Position numbers and translations under genes: made by a program. A stretch of DNA of 5,758 nt from Ferruginibacter sp. (lineage in GTDB: Bacteria > Bacteroidota > Bacteroidia > Chitinophagales > Chitinophagaceae): assembly GCA_025352435.1 (NCBI GenBank), contig JANXTN010000165.1, positions 1 to 5,758 on the forward strand, in the 5' to 3' direction. This document shows positions 1 to 5,758 of the stretch, piece by piece; the first letter of the stretch is position 1, and each line of letters starts with the position of its first letter. The notes below the pieces were generated by a model that worked only from the letters and a program-made list of their open reading frames with translations, ran no database searches and was not told where the DNA came from.

Positions 1-26
1 TACGTTGACGACATTAGTTAATTATT

Positions 27-713
27 GTGGATTATTTGGGGATTGACCATGCAAAATGCAATGCCAACCAAATACTGCATTTTACCTGCGTTAAGGAAAG
101 TTTGGAAGATCTTACTACTACCGAATACATGAGAGATTGCGCCATCCAGGGAGGCCTTACTACTAAACTCGTTTTTATAGATGATATTGGTTGGGATGAA
201 ACGGCAAAGCAATTTGTAGATATGGAAGATGAGAGCATCAGAAATATTTTTAAATTGTATCCGTGGGAATGGCTCGCAGCTGAAGAGTTTGGAAAAAATA
301 TTTTAGAAGACGCTAATAAAACTTTTTGGATAGAACCGAGTTGGAAAATGATTCTCTCAAACAAAGCCATCCTACCGATATTATGGGAATTAAATCCAGA
401 CTGTGAATATTTATTACCTGCATACTTTGATGAAAATGGCATGAAGGATTATGTAAAGAAACCAATCTTATCAAGAGAAGGTGCAAACATAGAAATGGTA
501 AAACATTACGGCACGATAGAAAAAACAACTGGTGAGTATGGTGACGAGGGATTTGTATACCAGCAATTGTTTGAACTGCCAGACTTTGATGATAATTATC
601 CCGTTGTAGGAAGTTGGATTATTGGACAGGAAGCAGCAGGAATAGGCATTAGAGAAGCTAAAAATTTAATTACCAATAACAAAAGCAGGTTTGTACCTCA
701 TTTAATCTCTTAA
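27..713 (+). CDS. Glutathionylspermidine synthase family protein (YgiC/YjfC-like ATP-grasp), N-terminus missing
   Basis: This is the C-terminal part of a GSP-synthase-like ATP-grasp ligase, a family that joins amine and carboxyl substrates using ATP; the substrate of the YgiC/YjfC branch is not settled. It aligns from memory with E. coli YgiC from LHFTC (residues 17-21) to the end. Shared blocks are KLYPWEW (76-82), EPSWK (103-107), SNKAILPILWEL (111-122), the nucleotide-binding KKPILSREGAN (144-154), GSWIIG (195-200) and GIGIRE (205-210). YgiC is about 386 residues; only about 215 family residues are present, and the N-terminal half with its acidic metal/substrate-binding block is absent. 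The listed start is a GTG with no recognisable ribosome site. An in-frame TAG lies at 15-17 and the next in-frame ATG is inside the conserved region, so GTG is unlikely to be the original start. Either the gene is a broken remnant or it is frameshifted close to the window edge. Family assignment is secure; intactness is doubtful. Confidence 0.85.
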   Translation: MDYLGIDHAKCNANQILHFTCVKESLEDLTTTEYMRDCAIQGGLTTKLVFIDDIGWDETAKQFVDMEDESIRNIFKLYPWEWLAAEEFGKNILEDANKTFWIEPSWKMILSNKAILPILWELNPDCEYLLPAYFDENGMKDYVKKPILSREGANIEMVKHYGTIEKTTGEYGDEGFVYQQLFELPDFDDNYPVVGSWIIGQEAAGIGIREAKNLITNNKSRFVPHLIS

Positions 714-862
714 AGAATTTTATGAATACCACATCAAACAATCGCACAACTTAGTTCTAGTCTGAAAAGTTTTTTTTCATTCTTCTTTTTGAAAAAAATC
801 ACATTAGCACATTGAATATTTATTCGTAATTTTTATCCTTATTTTTAAAAATATTTTGATTG

Positions 863-1273
863 ATGGCACAAACTGAACAGTATAATATTCCATTACGCTA
901 TAGAAAGATGGAGAATCTTCACATTGTATTTTGGTTATTAAAGGATATTAGTTGGTGCATGGTTTGGAAACCTTTGGGAATTTTAATGATTTTTCCCACG
1001 CTGATTATTGCCATCATTATTGCATACAGAAACCGAAAGTATGTGAGCGAAAGTGCTCATAATATTGCCATCGTTTTTTGGATAAGTGCAAATTCTTTTT
1101 GGATGATCAGCGAGTTTGCAGGCTTTGATACAAAACATTTGTACGCCAGTTATACCTACAAACATTTAGCAGTAGTTCCTTTCTTAATTGGTATTTGTAT
1201 TCTTGGATGGTATTATTTGTGGCAGGCACCAAGAGAAAGAACTGCTGCCTCACTCGCTTCAATAAAAGCTTAA
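863..1273 (+). CDS. Small four-helix membrane protein of unknown function
   Basis: A 136-residue protein with four hydrophobic stretches at about 19-35, 36-55, 67-85 and 101-120, rich in Trp and Phe. Short basic segments (YRNRK 55-59, PRER 123-126) mark likely cytoplasmic loops. It has no signal peptide and no catalytic motif that I recognise. It resembles a conserved hypothetical inner-membrane protein found in Bacteroidota, but I cannot attach a function. The ATG at 863 is chosen over a TTG directly before it at 860. A second in-frame ATG at 908 (MENLHIVFW) begins just before the first helix and could be the true start, leaving a 121-residue protein. About 150 bp separate it from the gene upstream, so it probably has its own promoter. 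It is followed by the structured spacer ahead of aspS. Confidence 0.75.
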   Translation: MAQTEQYNIPLRYRKMENLHIVFWLLKDISWCMVWKPLGILMIFPTLIIAIIIAYRNRKYVSESAHNIAIVFWISANSFWMISEFAGFDTKHLYASYTYKHLAVVPFLIGICILGWYYLWQAPRERTAASLASIKA

Positions 1274-1292
1274 TAAAGATTCACCAGAGCAC

Positions 1293-1419
1293 GGGCTGCG
1301 GTGGACTGAGCGAAGTGCAAATATGTTTGCATGGGCCAAAGGCGGATATGCAAACATATTTGTACGGTACAGCGAAGGAGACCGAACAAATGCTGCAACA
1401 TGCACTTCGGAAACAGCCC
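1293..1419 (+). repeat. Nested palindromic element in the spacer before aspS (possible structured RNA or REP-like unit)
   Basis: Three sets of complementary arms are nested. The outer is GGGCTG (1293-1298) with CAGCCC (1414-1419). The middle is CGAAGTGCA (1311-1319) with TGCACTTCG (1401-1409). The inner is the long inverted repeat at 1315-1332/1348-1365, with GCC-AAA-GGC (1335-1343) in its loop. A further CGGT/ACCG pair (1365-1368, 1381-1384) can form in the 3' bulge. AGCGAAG occurs twice in direct orientation (1309-1315 and 1371-1377). The block is richer in G and C than its surroundings and carries no convincing protein. CTGAGCGAAGT recalls, from memory, the core of short palindromic repeats scattered through many bacterial genomes, so a dispersed repeat is as likely as a dedicated RNA. 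The arms are directly visible; any function is inference. Confidence 0.6.
1315..1365. repeat. Inverted repeat, 18-bp arms with one mismatch
   Basis: The left arm 1315-1332 and right arm 1348-1365 are reverse complements over 18 positions. The single exception is position 1317 against 1363, which would be a G-U wobble in a plus-strand RNA. The inner 15 positions (CAAATATGTTTGCAT against ATGCAAACATATTTG) are perfect. The loop is 15 nt. A perfect 15-bp match this close together is very unlikely by chance and would form a strong hairpin in RNA or a cruciform in DNA. Confidence 0.9.
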
Positions 1420-1482
1420 CAAAAAATTAACCGATTCGCTTTACTCAAAAGCATGAAAACTGAATTGGGGGCTTTTCTTTTA
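1415..1482 (+). terminator. Terminator-like hairpin with T-rich tail ahead of aspS
   Basis: AGCCCCAA (1415-1422) pairs with TTGGGGGCT (1465-1473), giving eight pairs with one bulged G. It is followed at once by the T-rich run TTTTCTTTTA (1473-1482). The long loop holds a second small hairpin, GCTTT/AAAGC (1438-1442, 1448-1452) with a 5-nt loop. It could end transcription of the 863-1273 gene or of an RNA made from the palindromic element, or serve as an attenuator for aspS. The long loop makes it less certain than a compact intrinsic terminator. Confidence 0.5.
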
Positions 1483-1488
1483 TCTTCG
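1465..1488 (+). promoter_or_regulatory. Candidate aspS promoter
   Basis: TATCTTCG at 1481-1488 matches the Bacteroidota -7 box TAnnTTTG at all but one position. It lies 15 nt before the aspS ATG, a common placement in this phylum. The only upstream TTG (1465-1467) is 13 nt away, shorter than the usual spacing of about 17-23, so the -33 element is weak or absent. Confidence 0.4.
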
Positions 1489-1503
1489 CACAAATATTAA
1501 AAT

Positions 1504-3330
1504 ATGTTTCGTTCTCACACCTGCGGCGAGTTAAAAATGGCCGATGTAAATAAAGATGTAACCCTCGCCGGATGGGTGCAAACGGTGCGCAAATTTGGCA
1601 GCATTACGTTTGTAGATTTGAGGGACAGATATGGTATTACGCAACTGCTTTTTAATGAAAGTCTAAATGAAGTGCTGGATAAAAATCCGCTGGGTCGTGA
1701 ATTTGTTCTGCAGGTTACCGGAACAGTGAGCGAACGCAGTAGCAAAAATGCAAACATTGCAACAGGCGATATTGAAATTGCAGTGAACAGTTTTACCATC
1801 TTAAATAAATCCATCACGCCGCCATTTACCATACAGGATGATACGGATGGTGGGGATGAATTGCGGATGAAATATCGCTTTTTAGATCTTCGAAGAAATG
1901 CTATAAAGAAGAATTTAGCGCTGCGTTATGCGGTAGGAAGAAGCACCCGGAATTACTTGCATGAAAACAATTTTATGGATATTGAAACGCCTTTCTTAAT
2001 AAAAAGTACACCCGAAGGTGCAAGAGATTTTGTGGTGCCAAGCCGCATGAATGCAGGACAATTTTATGCACTACCACAATCGCCACAAACATTTAAGCAA
2101 CTGCTAATGGTGAGCGGTTATGATCGTTATTACCAGATTGTAAAGTGTTTTAGAGATGAAGATCTGCGCGCGGATAGACAACCGGAATTTACACAGATAG
2201 ATTGTGAAATGAGTTTTGTGGAGCAGGAAGATATTTTGCAGATGTTTGAAGGACTGGTGCGTAGAATTTTTAAAGATGTAAAAGATATAGACTACACTGA
2301 AGTCATTGAACGCATGACTTGGATGAATGCGATGTGGACTTATGGGAATGACAAACCCGATATTAGGTTTGGAATGAAATTATGTAATTTAAAATTTCCG
2401 TCGCATACATTTCCTGCCCAAACTGATATAGCTGATTTGATAAATCGTGCAGATTTTAAAGTGTTTGATGAGGCTGAAACTGTTGTTGCCATTGCAGTAC
2501 CGGGTTGTGCCAATTATACACGTAAGCAAACAGATGAACTTACAGAGTGGGTAAAGCGCCCACAAATTGGGATGAAGGGATTGGTGTTTCTAAAGTGTAA
2601 TGAAGACGGAACTTTTAAAAGCAGTGTAGATAAATTTTATACTGAAGACAAATTAAAAGCAATAGCAGCCGCCGCAAATGCAATAGCAGGCGATCTGGTT
2701 TTAATAGTGGCTGGTGCAGAAGAAAAAACGAGGAAAGCTGCGAGTGACTTACGCATGCACATGGGAACGACACTTGGTTTGCGCCGTGCTGAAGATTTTA
2801 AATTATTGTGGGTATTGGATTTCCCCTTATTTGAATATGCCGAAGAAGATAACCGTTGGGTGGCAAGGCACCATCCGTTTACATCGCCAAAGCCGAGCGA
2901 TATTGATACCATGATTAGCAACGATCCGTCAATACATAACCCCACCGAATATCTTAAACATCCTTATGCAAACATTAAAGCCAATGCATACGATATGGTG
3001 CTTAATGGTAATGAAATTGGTGGAGGAAGTATTAGGATATTTCAGAAAGAATTGCAGCAAAAAATGTTTGCCGCACTTGGTATGAGCGAGGAAGAACAGC
3101 AGCATAAGTTTGGATTTTTATTGGGTGCTTTTGAATACGGTGCTCCGCCGCATGGTGGTCTTGCCTTTGGGTTTGACAGGCTTTGTGCCATTTTAGGCGG
3201 CAGCGAAAGTATAAGAGATTTTATTGCATTCCCAAAAAACAACAGCGGTAGAGATGTGATGATAGATGCGCCGAGTACCATTGATGAAAAGCAGTTTGAG
3301 GAGCTACAGATAAGGTTGGATTTGAAATAG
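1504..3330 (+). CDS. aspS: Aspartyl-tRNA synthetase
   Basis: A complete class II aminoacyl-tRNA synthetase of 608 residues, the usual length for the bacterial type (about 580-600). It charges tRNA-Asp with aspartate in the cytoplasm using ATP. The N-terminal OB-fold anticodon-binding domain covers about 1-105 ([12 protein letters not shown], then FVDLRD). The catalytic core follows, with [11 protein letters not shown] (192-202), motif 2 [18 protein letters not shown] (216-233), [11 protein letters not shown] (502-512), motif 3 GLAFGFDRL (552-560) and RDFIAFPK (571-578). The bacterial GAD insertion lies at about 290-430, between the two halves of the core. The start [10 protein letters not shown] matches the family N-terminus (E. 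coli MRTEYCGQL), which fixes the ATG at 1504. It reads alone, preceded by a structured spacer and followed by 83 bp before the next gene. No key residue appears to be missing. Confidence 0.98.
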   Translation: MFRSHTCGELKMADVNKDVTLAGWVQTVRKFGSITFVDLRDRYGITQLLFNESLNEVLDKNPLGREFVLQVTGTVSERSSKNANIATGDIEIAVNSFTILNKSITPPFTIQDDTDGGDELRMKYRFLDLRRNAIKKNLALRYAVGRSTRNYLHENNFMDIETPFLIKSTPEGARDFVVPSRMNAGQFYALPQSPQTFKQLLMVSGYDRYYQIVKCFRDEDLRADRQPEFTQIDCEMSFVEQEDILQMFEGLVRRIFKDVKDIDYTEVIERMTWMNAMWTYGNDKPDIRFGMKLCNLKFPSHTFPAQTDIADLINRADFKVFDEAETVVAIAVPGCANYTRKQTDELTEWVKRPQIGMKGLVFLKCNEDGTFKSSVDKFYTEDKLKAIAAAANAIAGDLVLIVAGAEEKTRKAASDLRMHMGTTLGLRRAEDFKLLWVLDFPLFEYAEEDNRWVARHHPFTSPKPSDIDTMISNDPSIHNPTEYLKHPYANIKANAYDMVLNGNEIGGGSIRIFQKELQQKMFAALGMSEEEQQHKFGFLLGAFEYGAPPHGGLAFGFDRLCAILGGSESIRDFIAFPKNNSGRDVMIDAPSTIDEKQFEELQIRLDLK

Positions 3331-3380
3331 TTTAATCTCCTGAGAGAAAAGAGGCAATGGAGTTTTCGCAAAGTAAAAAA

Positions 3381-3410
3381 TTTGAGCCTTCACTTGTTTA
3401 TTCAACTTTG
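3381..3410 (+). promoter_or_regulatory. Candidate promoter of the hydrolase gene, almost leaderless
   Basis: TTTG at 3381-3384, an 18-nt spacer, then CAACTTTG at 3403-3410, which matches TAnnTTTG at all but the first base. Box order and spacing fit the Bacteroidota sigma-ABfr promoter. The ATG follows 3 nt later at 3414, so transcription would begin at or very close to the start codon. This supports 3414 rather than the upstream ATG at 3357 as the true start. Confidence 0.5.
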
Positions 3411-3413
3411 ACT

Positions 3414-4286
3414 ATGAAAAATACTGTCTTTATATTTCTGACCGCATTGCTATTTTGCTCTTGCCAAAAAACTTTTTTAGATGGGGCAGGTAATATCACC
3501 GCACCTCAAGCAATTGCAGCAAGCAATCTTATTGATGTTTCTTATGGCACAGATCCGTTGCAAAAAATGGATGTGTATTTACCAGCCGGACGAGGTATGA
3601 CTACAAAATTAATGATAATGATACATGGCGGAGCTTGGAGCACAGGTGATAAAAACGATTTGACTGTTTATGTAGATACCATGAAAAAGAGATTGCCGGA
3701 TTATGCAATCATCAATATTAATTACCGGCTTGCTCTTACTACAACAACTACTTTTCCAACGCAGGAAAATGATGTAAAAGCAGCAATAGACTACATCTAC
3801 AGCAAAAAAGATGAATATAAAATTTCTGATAAATTTGTTTTGCTGGGCGTAAGTGCAGGCTCACATTTAGCATTATTGGAGGCGTACAAAAACAACTCAC
3901 CTGTAAAAGTAAAGGCAGTTGTAGATTTTTTTGGTCCTACAGATCTGGCAGCAATGTACAATGATCCTGCATCACCATTTGCTCCGCCAAGTTCAATTGC
4001 CCAATTATTCAATGGTGCAACACCCCCAACAAACCCTACAGCATACAGCCAAAGTAGTCCAATAACTTTTGCAACCGCACAGGCAGTCCCCACAATTATT
4101 TTGCATGGTGGTACAGATCGTCTTGTAAAAGTAAGCCAAGCAACAATGTTAAGGGATAAACTTGTTTCGTTCAACATTGTGAACCAGTATGTTTTTTATC
4201 CTACTGAAGGACATGGATGGACAGGAGCTTCGCTTACAGATTCTTTCAATAAAATACAGGCCTTTCTGGCGCAATATGTACAATAG
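3414..4286 (+). CDS. Secreted alpha/beta-hydrolase lipoprotein (BD-FAE-like esterase)
   Basis: A 290-residue exported esterase or lipase-like protein. The signal peptide MKNTVFIFLTALLFCSC ends in a lipobox-like site, so Cys17 is probably lipidated and the protein anchored to a membrane. The alpha/beta-hydrolase fold is shown by the oxyanion-hole block HGGAW (71-75), the nucleophile elbow GVSAG (145-149, Ser147), the acid HGGTD (Asp235) and EGHGW (His267). All three catalytic residues are in place. The pattern fits the BD-FAE / carboxylesterase group that removes acyl groups such as acetate or ferulate from polysaccharides; the real substrate cannot be read from sequence. An in-frame ATG at 3357 would add 19 residues ahead of the signal peptide and overlap the promoter candidate, so 3414 is preferred. 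It overlaps the next gene by 11 bp, which suggests translational coupling. The fold and catalytic triad are secure; the substrate is not. Confidence 0.9.
   Translation: MKNTVFIFLTALLFCSCQKTFLDGAGNITAPQAIAASNLIDVSYGTDPLQKMDVYLPAGRGMTTKLMIMIHGGAWSTGDKNDLTVYVDTMKKRLPDYAIININYRLALTTTTTFPTQENDVKAAIDYIYSKKDEYKISDKFVLLGVSAGSHLALLEAYKNNSPVKVKAVVDFFGPTDLAAMYNDPASPFAPPSSIAQLFNGATPPTNPTAYSQSSPITFATAQAVPTIILHGGTDRLVKVSQATMLRDKLVSFNIVNQYVFYPTEGHGWTGASLTDSFNKIQAFLAQYVQ
4276..4286 (+). other. 11-bp overlap of hydrolase stop and transpeptidase-like start
   Basis: The second gene's ATG (4276-4278) lies within the first gene, whose TAG is at 4284-4286, in a different frame. Such short overlaps usually mean one transcript and coupled translation. 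No separate promoter box was seen close upstream of the second gene. Confidence 0.75.
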
Positions 4287-5550
4287 ATATTTTTATAAAC
4301 TTTTGGCGATTATCCAATGCCTGATCGGCTTTGCAGCAAGTACTGATGCGCAAATTAACGGTCCATATTTTAAAGATGCACTCCAAGAAAAACGTTCGGC
4401 CTTTTATAACAATATAGTAAGGGGAATAAATAAAACTTTTTTGCTCCCGCTAAATTATAATACAGAAGACACTTGGATAAATGCCATCAACAATATTAAT
4501 CTGGTAAAGTACAAACCAATTTTGGTAAATAACAGAATTGATGAAGTTGTAAAAAATATTACTCCAAGAAGCAGTGCATTTAAAAAAGCATTATTAGAAT
4601 TATTAAATGCTGAATATCCTGACAAATACGCTGCTGTTATAAAAAATGTTTTTGAAAACACAACAGACGATGTAAAATTAATGGCTATGACAGCTACTTA
4701 CATTTTACCGACTTCCACTGCTACGGATAGAAAAATGATGCTAATGCAAACTTCATCCTTATTGGCTAAAGATGCTGATAATGCTATACTTCACGAACTC
4801 ACAGATCAAATAAAAAATTACAACAACAAAACCAATACACCTTCTCTAACAACTTTTTTTAGTAAAAAATATTTACCCGGGCAGGTATTGGTATTTAGTA
4901 TTCAAAGAAAAAACAGAAATTATCTTGGTCTTGCATTGGTAAGAAATGCAGAGGGAGATTTTATAAAAAATATAGATGGAAACTTCTTTACTGTTGGCCA
5001 ACTTGCACGCAGCGCTGGTAACATGCCCGGCTATATAACCAACGGAAACACGCCGCAAGGGCTTTTTAGAATGGATGGTTTTGATACCTCAAAAAGTTTT
5101 TTTATAGGCCCCACTACAAACGTGCAACTTACAATGCCTTTCGAATTTAAGGCTTCTCACTTTTACAAAGACAGTAGCTTAATAGATACTGTTTGGGATA
5201 TAAAAAATTATAGAAAATTACTGCCAGATAATTTTAAAAAATTCCAACCGATTTACGGTAGTTATTATGCGGGAAAGGCAGGTCGCACAGAAATTATAGC
5301 TCATGGTACTACATTAGATACTGCATTTTACACCTCAAAAGTATATGCTCCATACACACCTACTGCAGGCTGCCTGTGCACCAAGGAAATATGGAATAAA
5401 AAAACAGGGGTGGTAGAAATAAGTGACCAGTTCTTACTTGCACAGGCAATTAAAAAGGCTGGCGGTGCAAATGGTTATTTAATAGTGATAGAAATAGATG
5501 ATAAAAAAGCTTCCGTTACTCTTTCAGATGTCCTTCAATTTTTAAAATAA
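4276..5550 (+). CDS. Secreted protein with divergent L,D-transpeptidase (YkuD-like) C-terminus
   Basis: A 424-residue exported protein. Residues 1-25 form a Sec signal peptide with likely cleavage at STDA|QI. Residues about 30-200 are mostly helical, Asn/Lys-rich and unrecognised. From about 200 the sequence resembles a YkuD fold: GNTPQGLFRMDGF (257-269) looks like the TPxG entry strand, IIAHGT (340-345) matches the family's IHGT block with His343, and PTAGCLC (362-368) sits where SHGC(I/V)R is expected, with Cys366 as the nucleophile 23 residues after the His. L,D-transpeptidases make 3-3 peptidoglycan cross-links or attach proteins to the wall. Here the usual Ser-His before GC is Thr-Ala and the Arg two residues after the nucleophile is replaced by Cys368, so activity may be changed. 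The ATG at 4276 is preferred over one at 4189, because 4276 opens directly onto the signal peptide and gives a short overlap with the hydrolase gene, whereas 4189 would put 29 extra residues in front and overlap that gene by about 98 bp. The domain call is motif-based and moderate. Confidence 0.65.
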   Translation: MYNRYFYKLLAIIQCLIGFAASTDAQINGPYFKDALQEKRSAFYNNIVRGINKTFLLPLNYNTEDTWINAINNINLVKYKPILVNNRIDEVVKNITPRSSAFKKALLELLNAEYPDKYAAVIKNVFENTTDDVKLMAMTATYILPTSTATDRKMMLMQTSSLLAKDADNAILHELTDQIKNYNNKTNTPSLTTFFSKKYLPGQVLVFSIQRKNRNYLGLALVRNAEGDFIKNIDGNFFTVGQLARSAGNMPGYITNGNTPQGLFRMDGFDTSKSFFIGPTTNVQLTMPFEFKASHFYKDSSLIDTVWDIKNYRKLLPDNFKKFQPIYGSYYAGKAGRTEIIAHGTTLDTAFYTSKVYAPYTPTAGCLCTKEIWNKKTGVVEISDQFLLAQAIKKAGGANGYLIVIEIDDKKASVTLSDVLQFLK

Positions 5551-5619
5551 TTTTGTTGATGAAATACAAAACGGCACCAGCATTTTTTAAAGGTATAATA
5601 TTTAAAAAGGATTGAAAAC

Positions 5620-5757
5620 CTACAAATCATTTAAATGCATTTGTAAATCTGCATCTGTTTTTATCAATACATCTCTTACTTTACTACCCTGGTTTGGTCC
5701 TACAATTCCCGCTGCTTCTAACTGGTCCATCAACCTACCTGCTCGATTATAACCAAG
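5620..5757 (-). CDS. ftsK: DNA translocase FtsK, C-terminal fragment
   Basis: The minus strand reads 45 residues in from the right edge to a TAG at 5620-5622. They begin [20 protein letters not shown], then [11 protein letters not shown]. This is the winged-helix gamma domain that ends FtsK/SpoIIIE proteins, which recognises the polarity sequences that direct DNA pumping towards the dif site during chromosome segregation at the septum. The tail after the domain is short (about 14 residues). The rest of the gene lies outside the window. It is convergent with the transpeptidase-like gene, with 69 bp between the two stop codons. Assignment rests on a short but highly characteristic stretch. Confidence 0.88.
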   Translation of the reverse strand, partial: LGYNRAGRLMDQLEAAGIVGPNQGSKVRDVLIKTDADLQMHLNDL

Positions 5758-5758
5758 C

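Noticed and set aside
771..798. TTTTTTTC/GAAAAAAA hairpin after the GSP-synthase-like gene
   Set aside because: The 8-bp stem is almost all A-T with a 12-nt loop and no clear T-run after it. In such AT-rich DNA it can arise by chance.
812..841. Promoter candidate for the membrane protein: TTG at 812-814, 19 nt, TATCCTTA at 834-841
   Set aside because: The spacing is right, but the downstream box matches only part of TAnnTTTG, so it is too weak to list as a feature.
840..853. 14-bp perfect palindrome TATTTTTAAAAATA just before the 863 start
   Set aside because: It contains only A and T in a very AT-rich spacer, and low complexity explains it. No operator is claimed.
1195..1500. Open plus-strand frame of 101 codons overlapping the end of the membrane-protein gene and the spacer
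   Set aside because: It begins inside the 863-1273 gene in another frame, runs through the palindromic repeats and terminator-like hairpin, and its protein has no recognisable features. It is most likely non-coding.
3042..3371. Long open minus-strand frame opposite the end of aspS
   Set aside because: It is the antisense shadow of a well-identified gene, and its protein shows only low-complexity Ser/Cys/Leu-rich sequence.
3357..3413. Upstream start that would extend the hydrolase by 19 residues
   Set aside because: It puts a charged stretch before a complete lipoprotein signal peptide and overlaps the promoter candidate. ATG 3414 fits better.
4189..4275. Upstream start that would extend the transpeptidase-like protein by 29 residues
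   Set aside because: It lies deep within the hydrolase gene and buries the signal peptide inside the protein. ATG 4276 opens directly on the signal peptide.

Overview
The window looks like a chromosomal segment of a Bacteroidota bacterium, most likely Chitinophagaceae or a close relative. The evidence is AT-rich coding and non-coding DNA, starts without Shine-Dalgarno sites, promoter boxes resembling the Bacteroidota TTTG / TAnnTTTG pattern, a lipoprotein signal ending in SCQK, and a signal peptide cleaved before Gln. The lineage is inferred from these features, not from a database match.

Layout, left to right. (1) 27-713, plus strand: the C-terminal part of a glutathionylspermidine-synthase-like (YgiC/YjfC type) ATP-grasp protein. 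The N-terminal half is absent and all three forward frames are closed close to the left edge, so it is truncated or frameshifted. (2) 863-1273, plus: a small four-helix membrane protein of unknown function. (3) 1274-1503: a structured non-coding stretch with an 18-bp inverted repeat nested inside two further complementary arms, then a terminator-like hairpin with a T-rich tail, then a promoter-like box. (4) 1504-3330, plus: aspS, complete aspartyl-tRNA synthetase. (5) 3414-4286, plus: a secreted alpha/beta-hydrolase lipoprotein with its own near-leaderless promoter candidate. (6) 4276-5550, plus: a secreted protein with a divergent L,D-transpeptidase-like (YkuD) C-terminus, overlapping the hydrolase gene by 11 bp. 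(7) 5620-5757, minus: the last 45 residues of the DNA translocase FtsK, running off the right edge and convergent with gene 6.

Most of this is ordinary housekeeping and envelope gene content. The hydrolase and the transpeptidase-like gene form a translationally coupled pair of exported proteins and may act together at the envelope. No mobile element, CRISPR array, tRNA or rRNA was seen. The two most unusual items are the nested palindrome ahead of aspS, whose outer arm competes with the terminator stem in the manner of an attenuator, and the transpeptidase-like protein, whose active-site motif reads TAGCLC where the family norm is SHGC(I/V)R.
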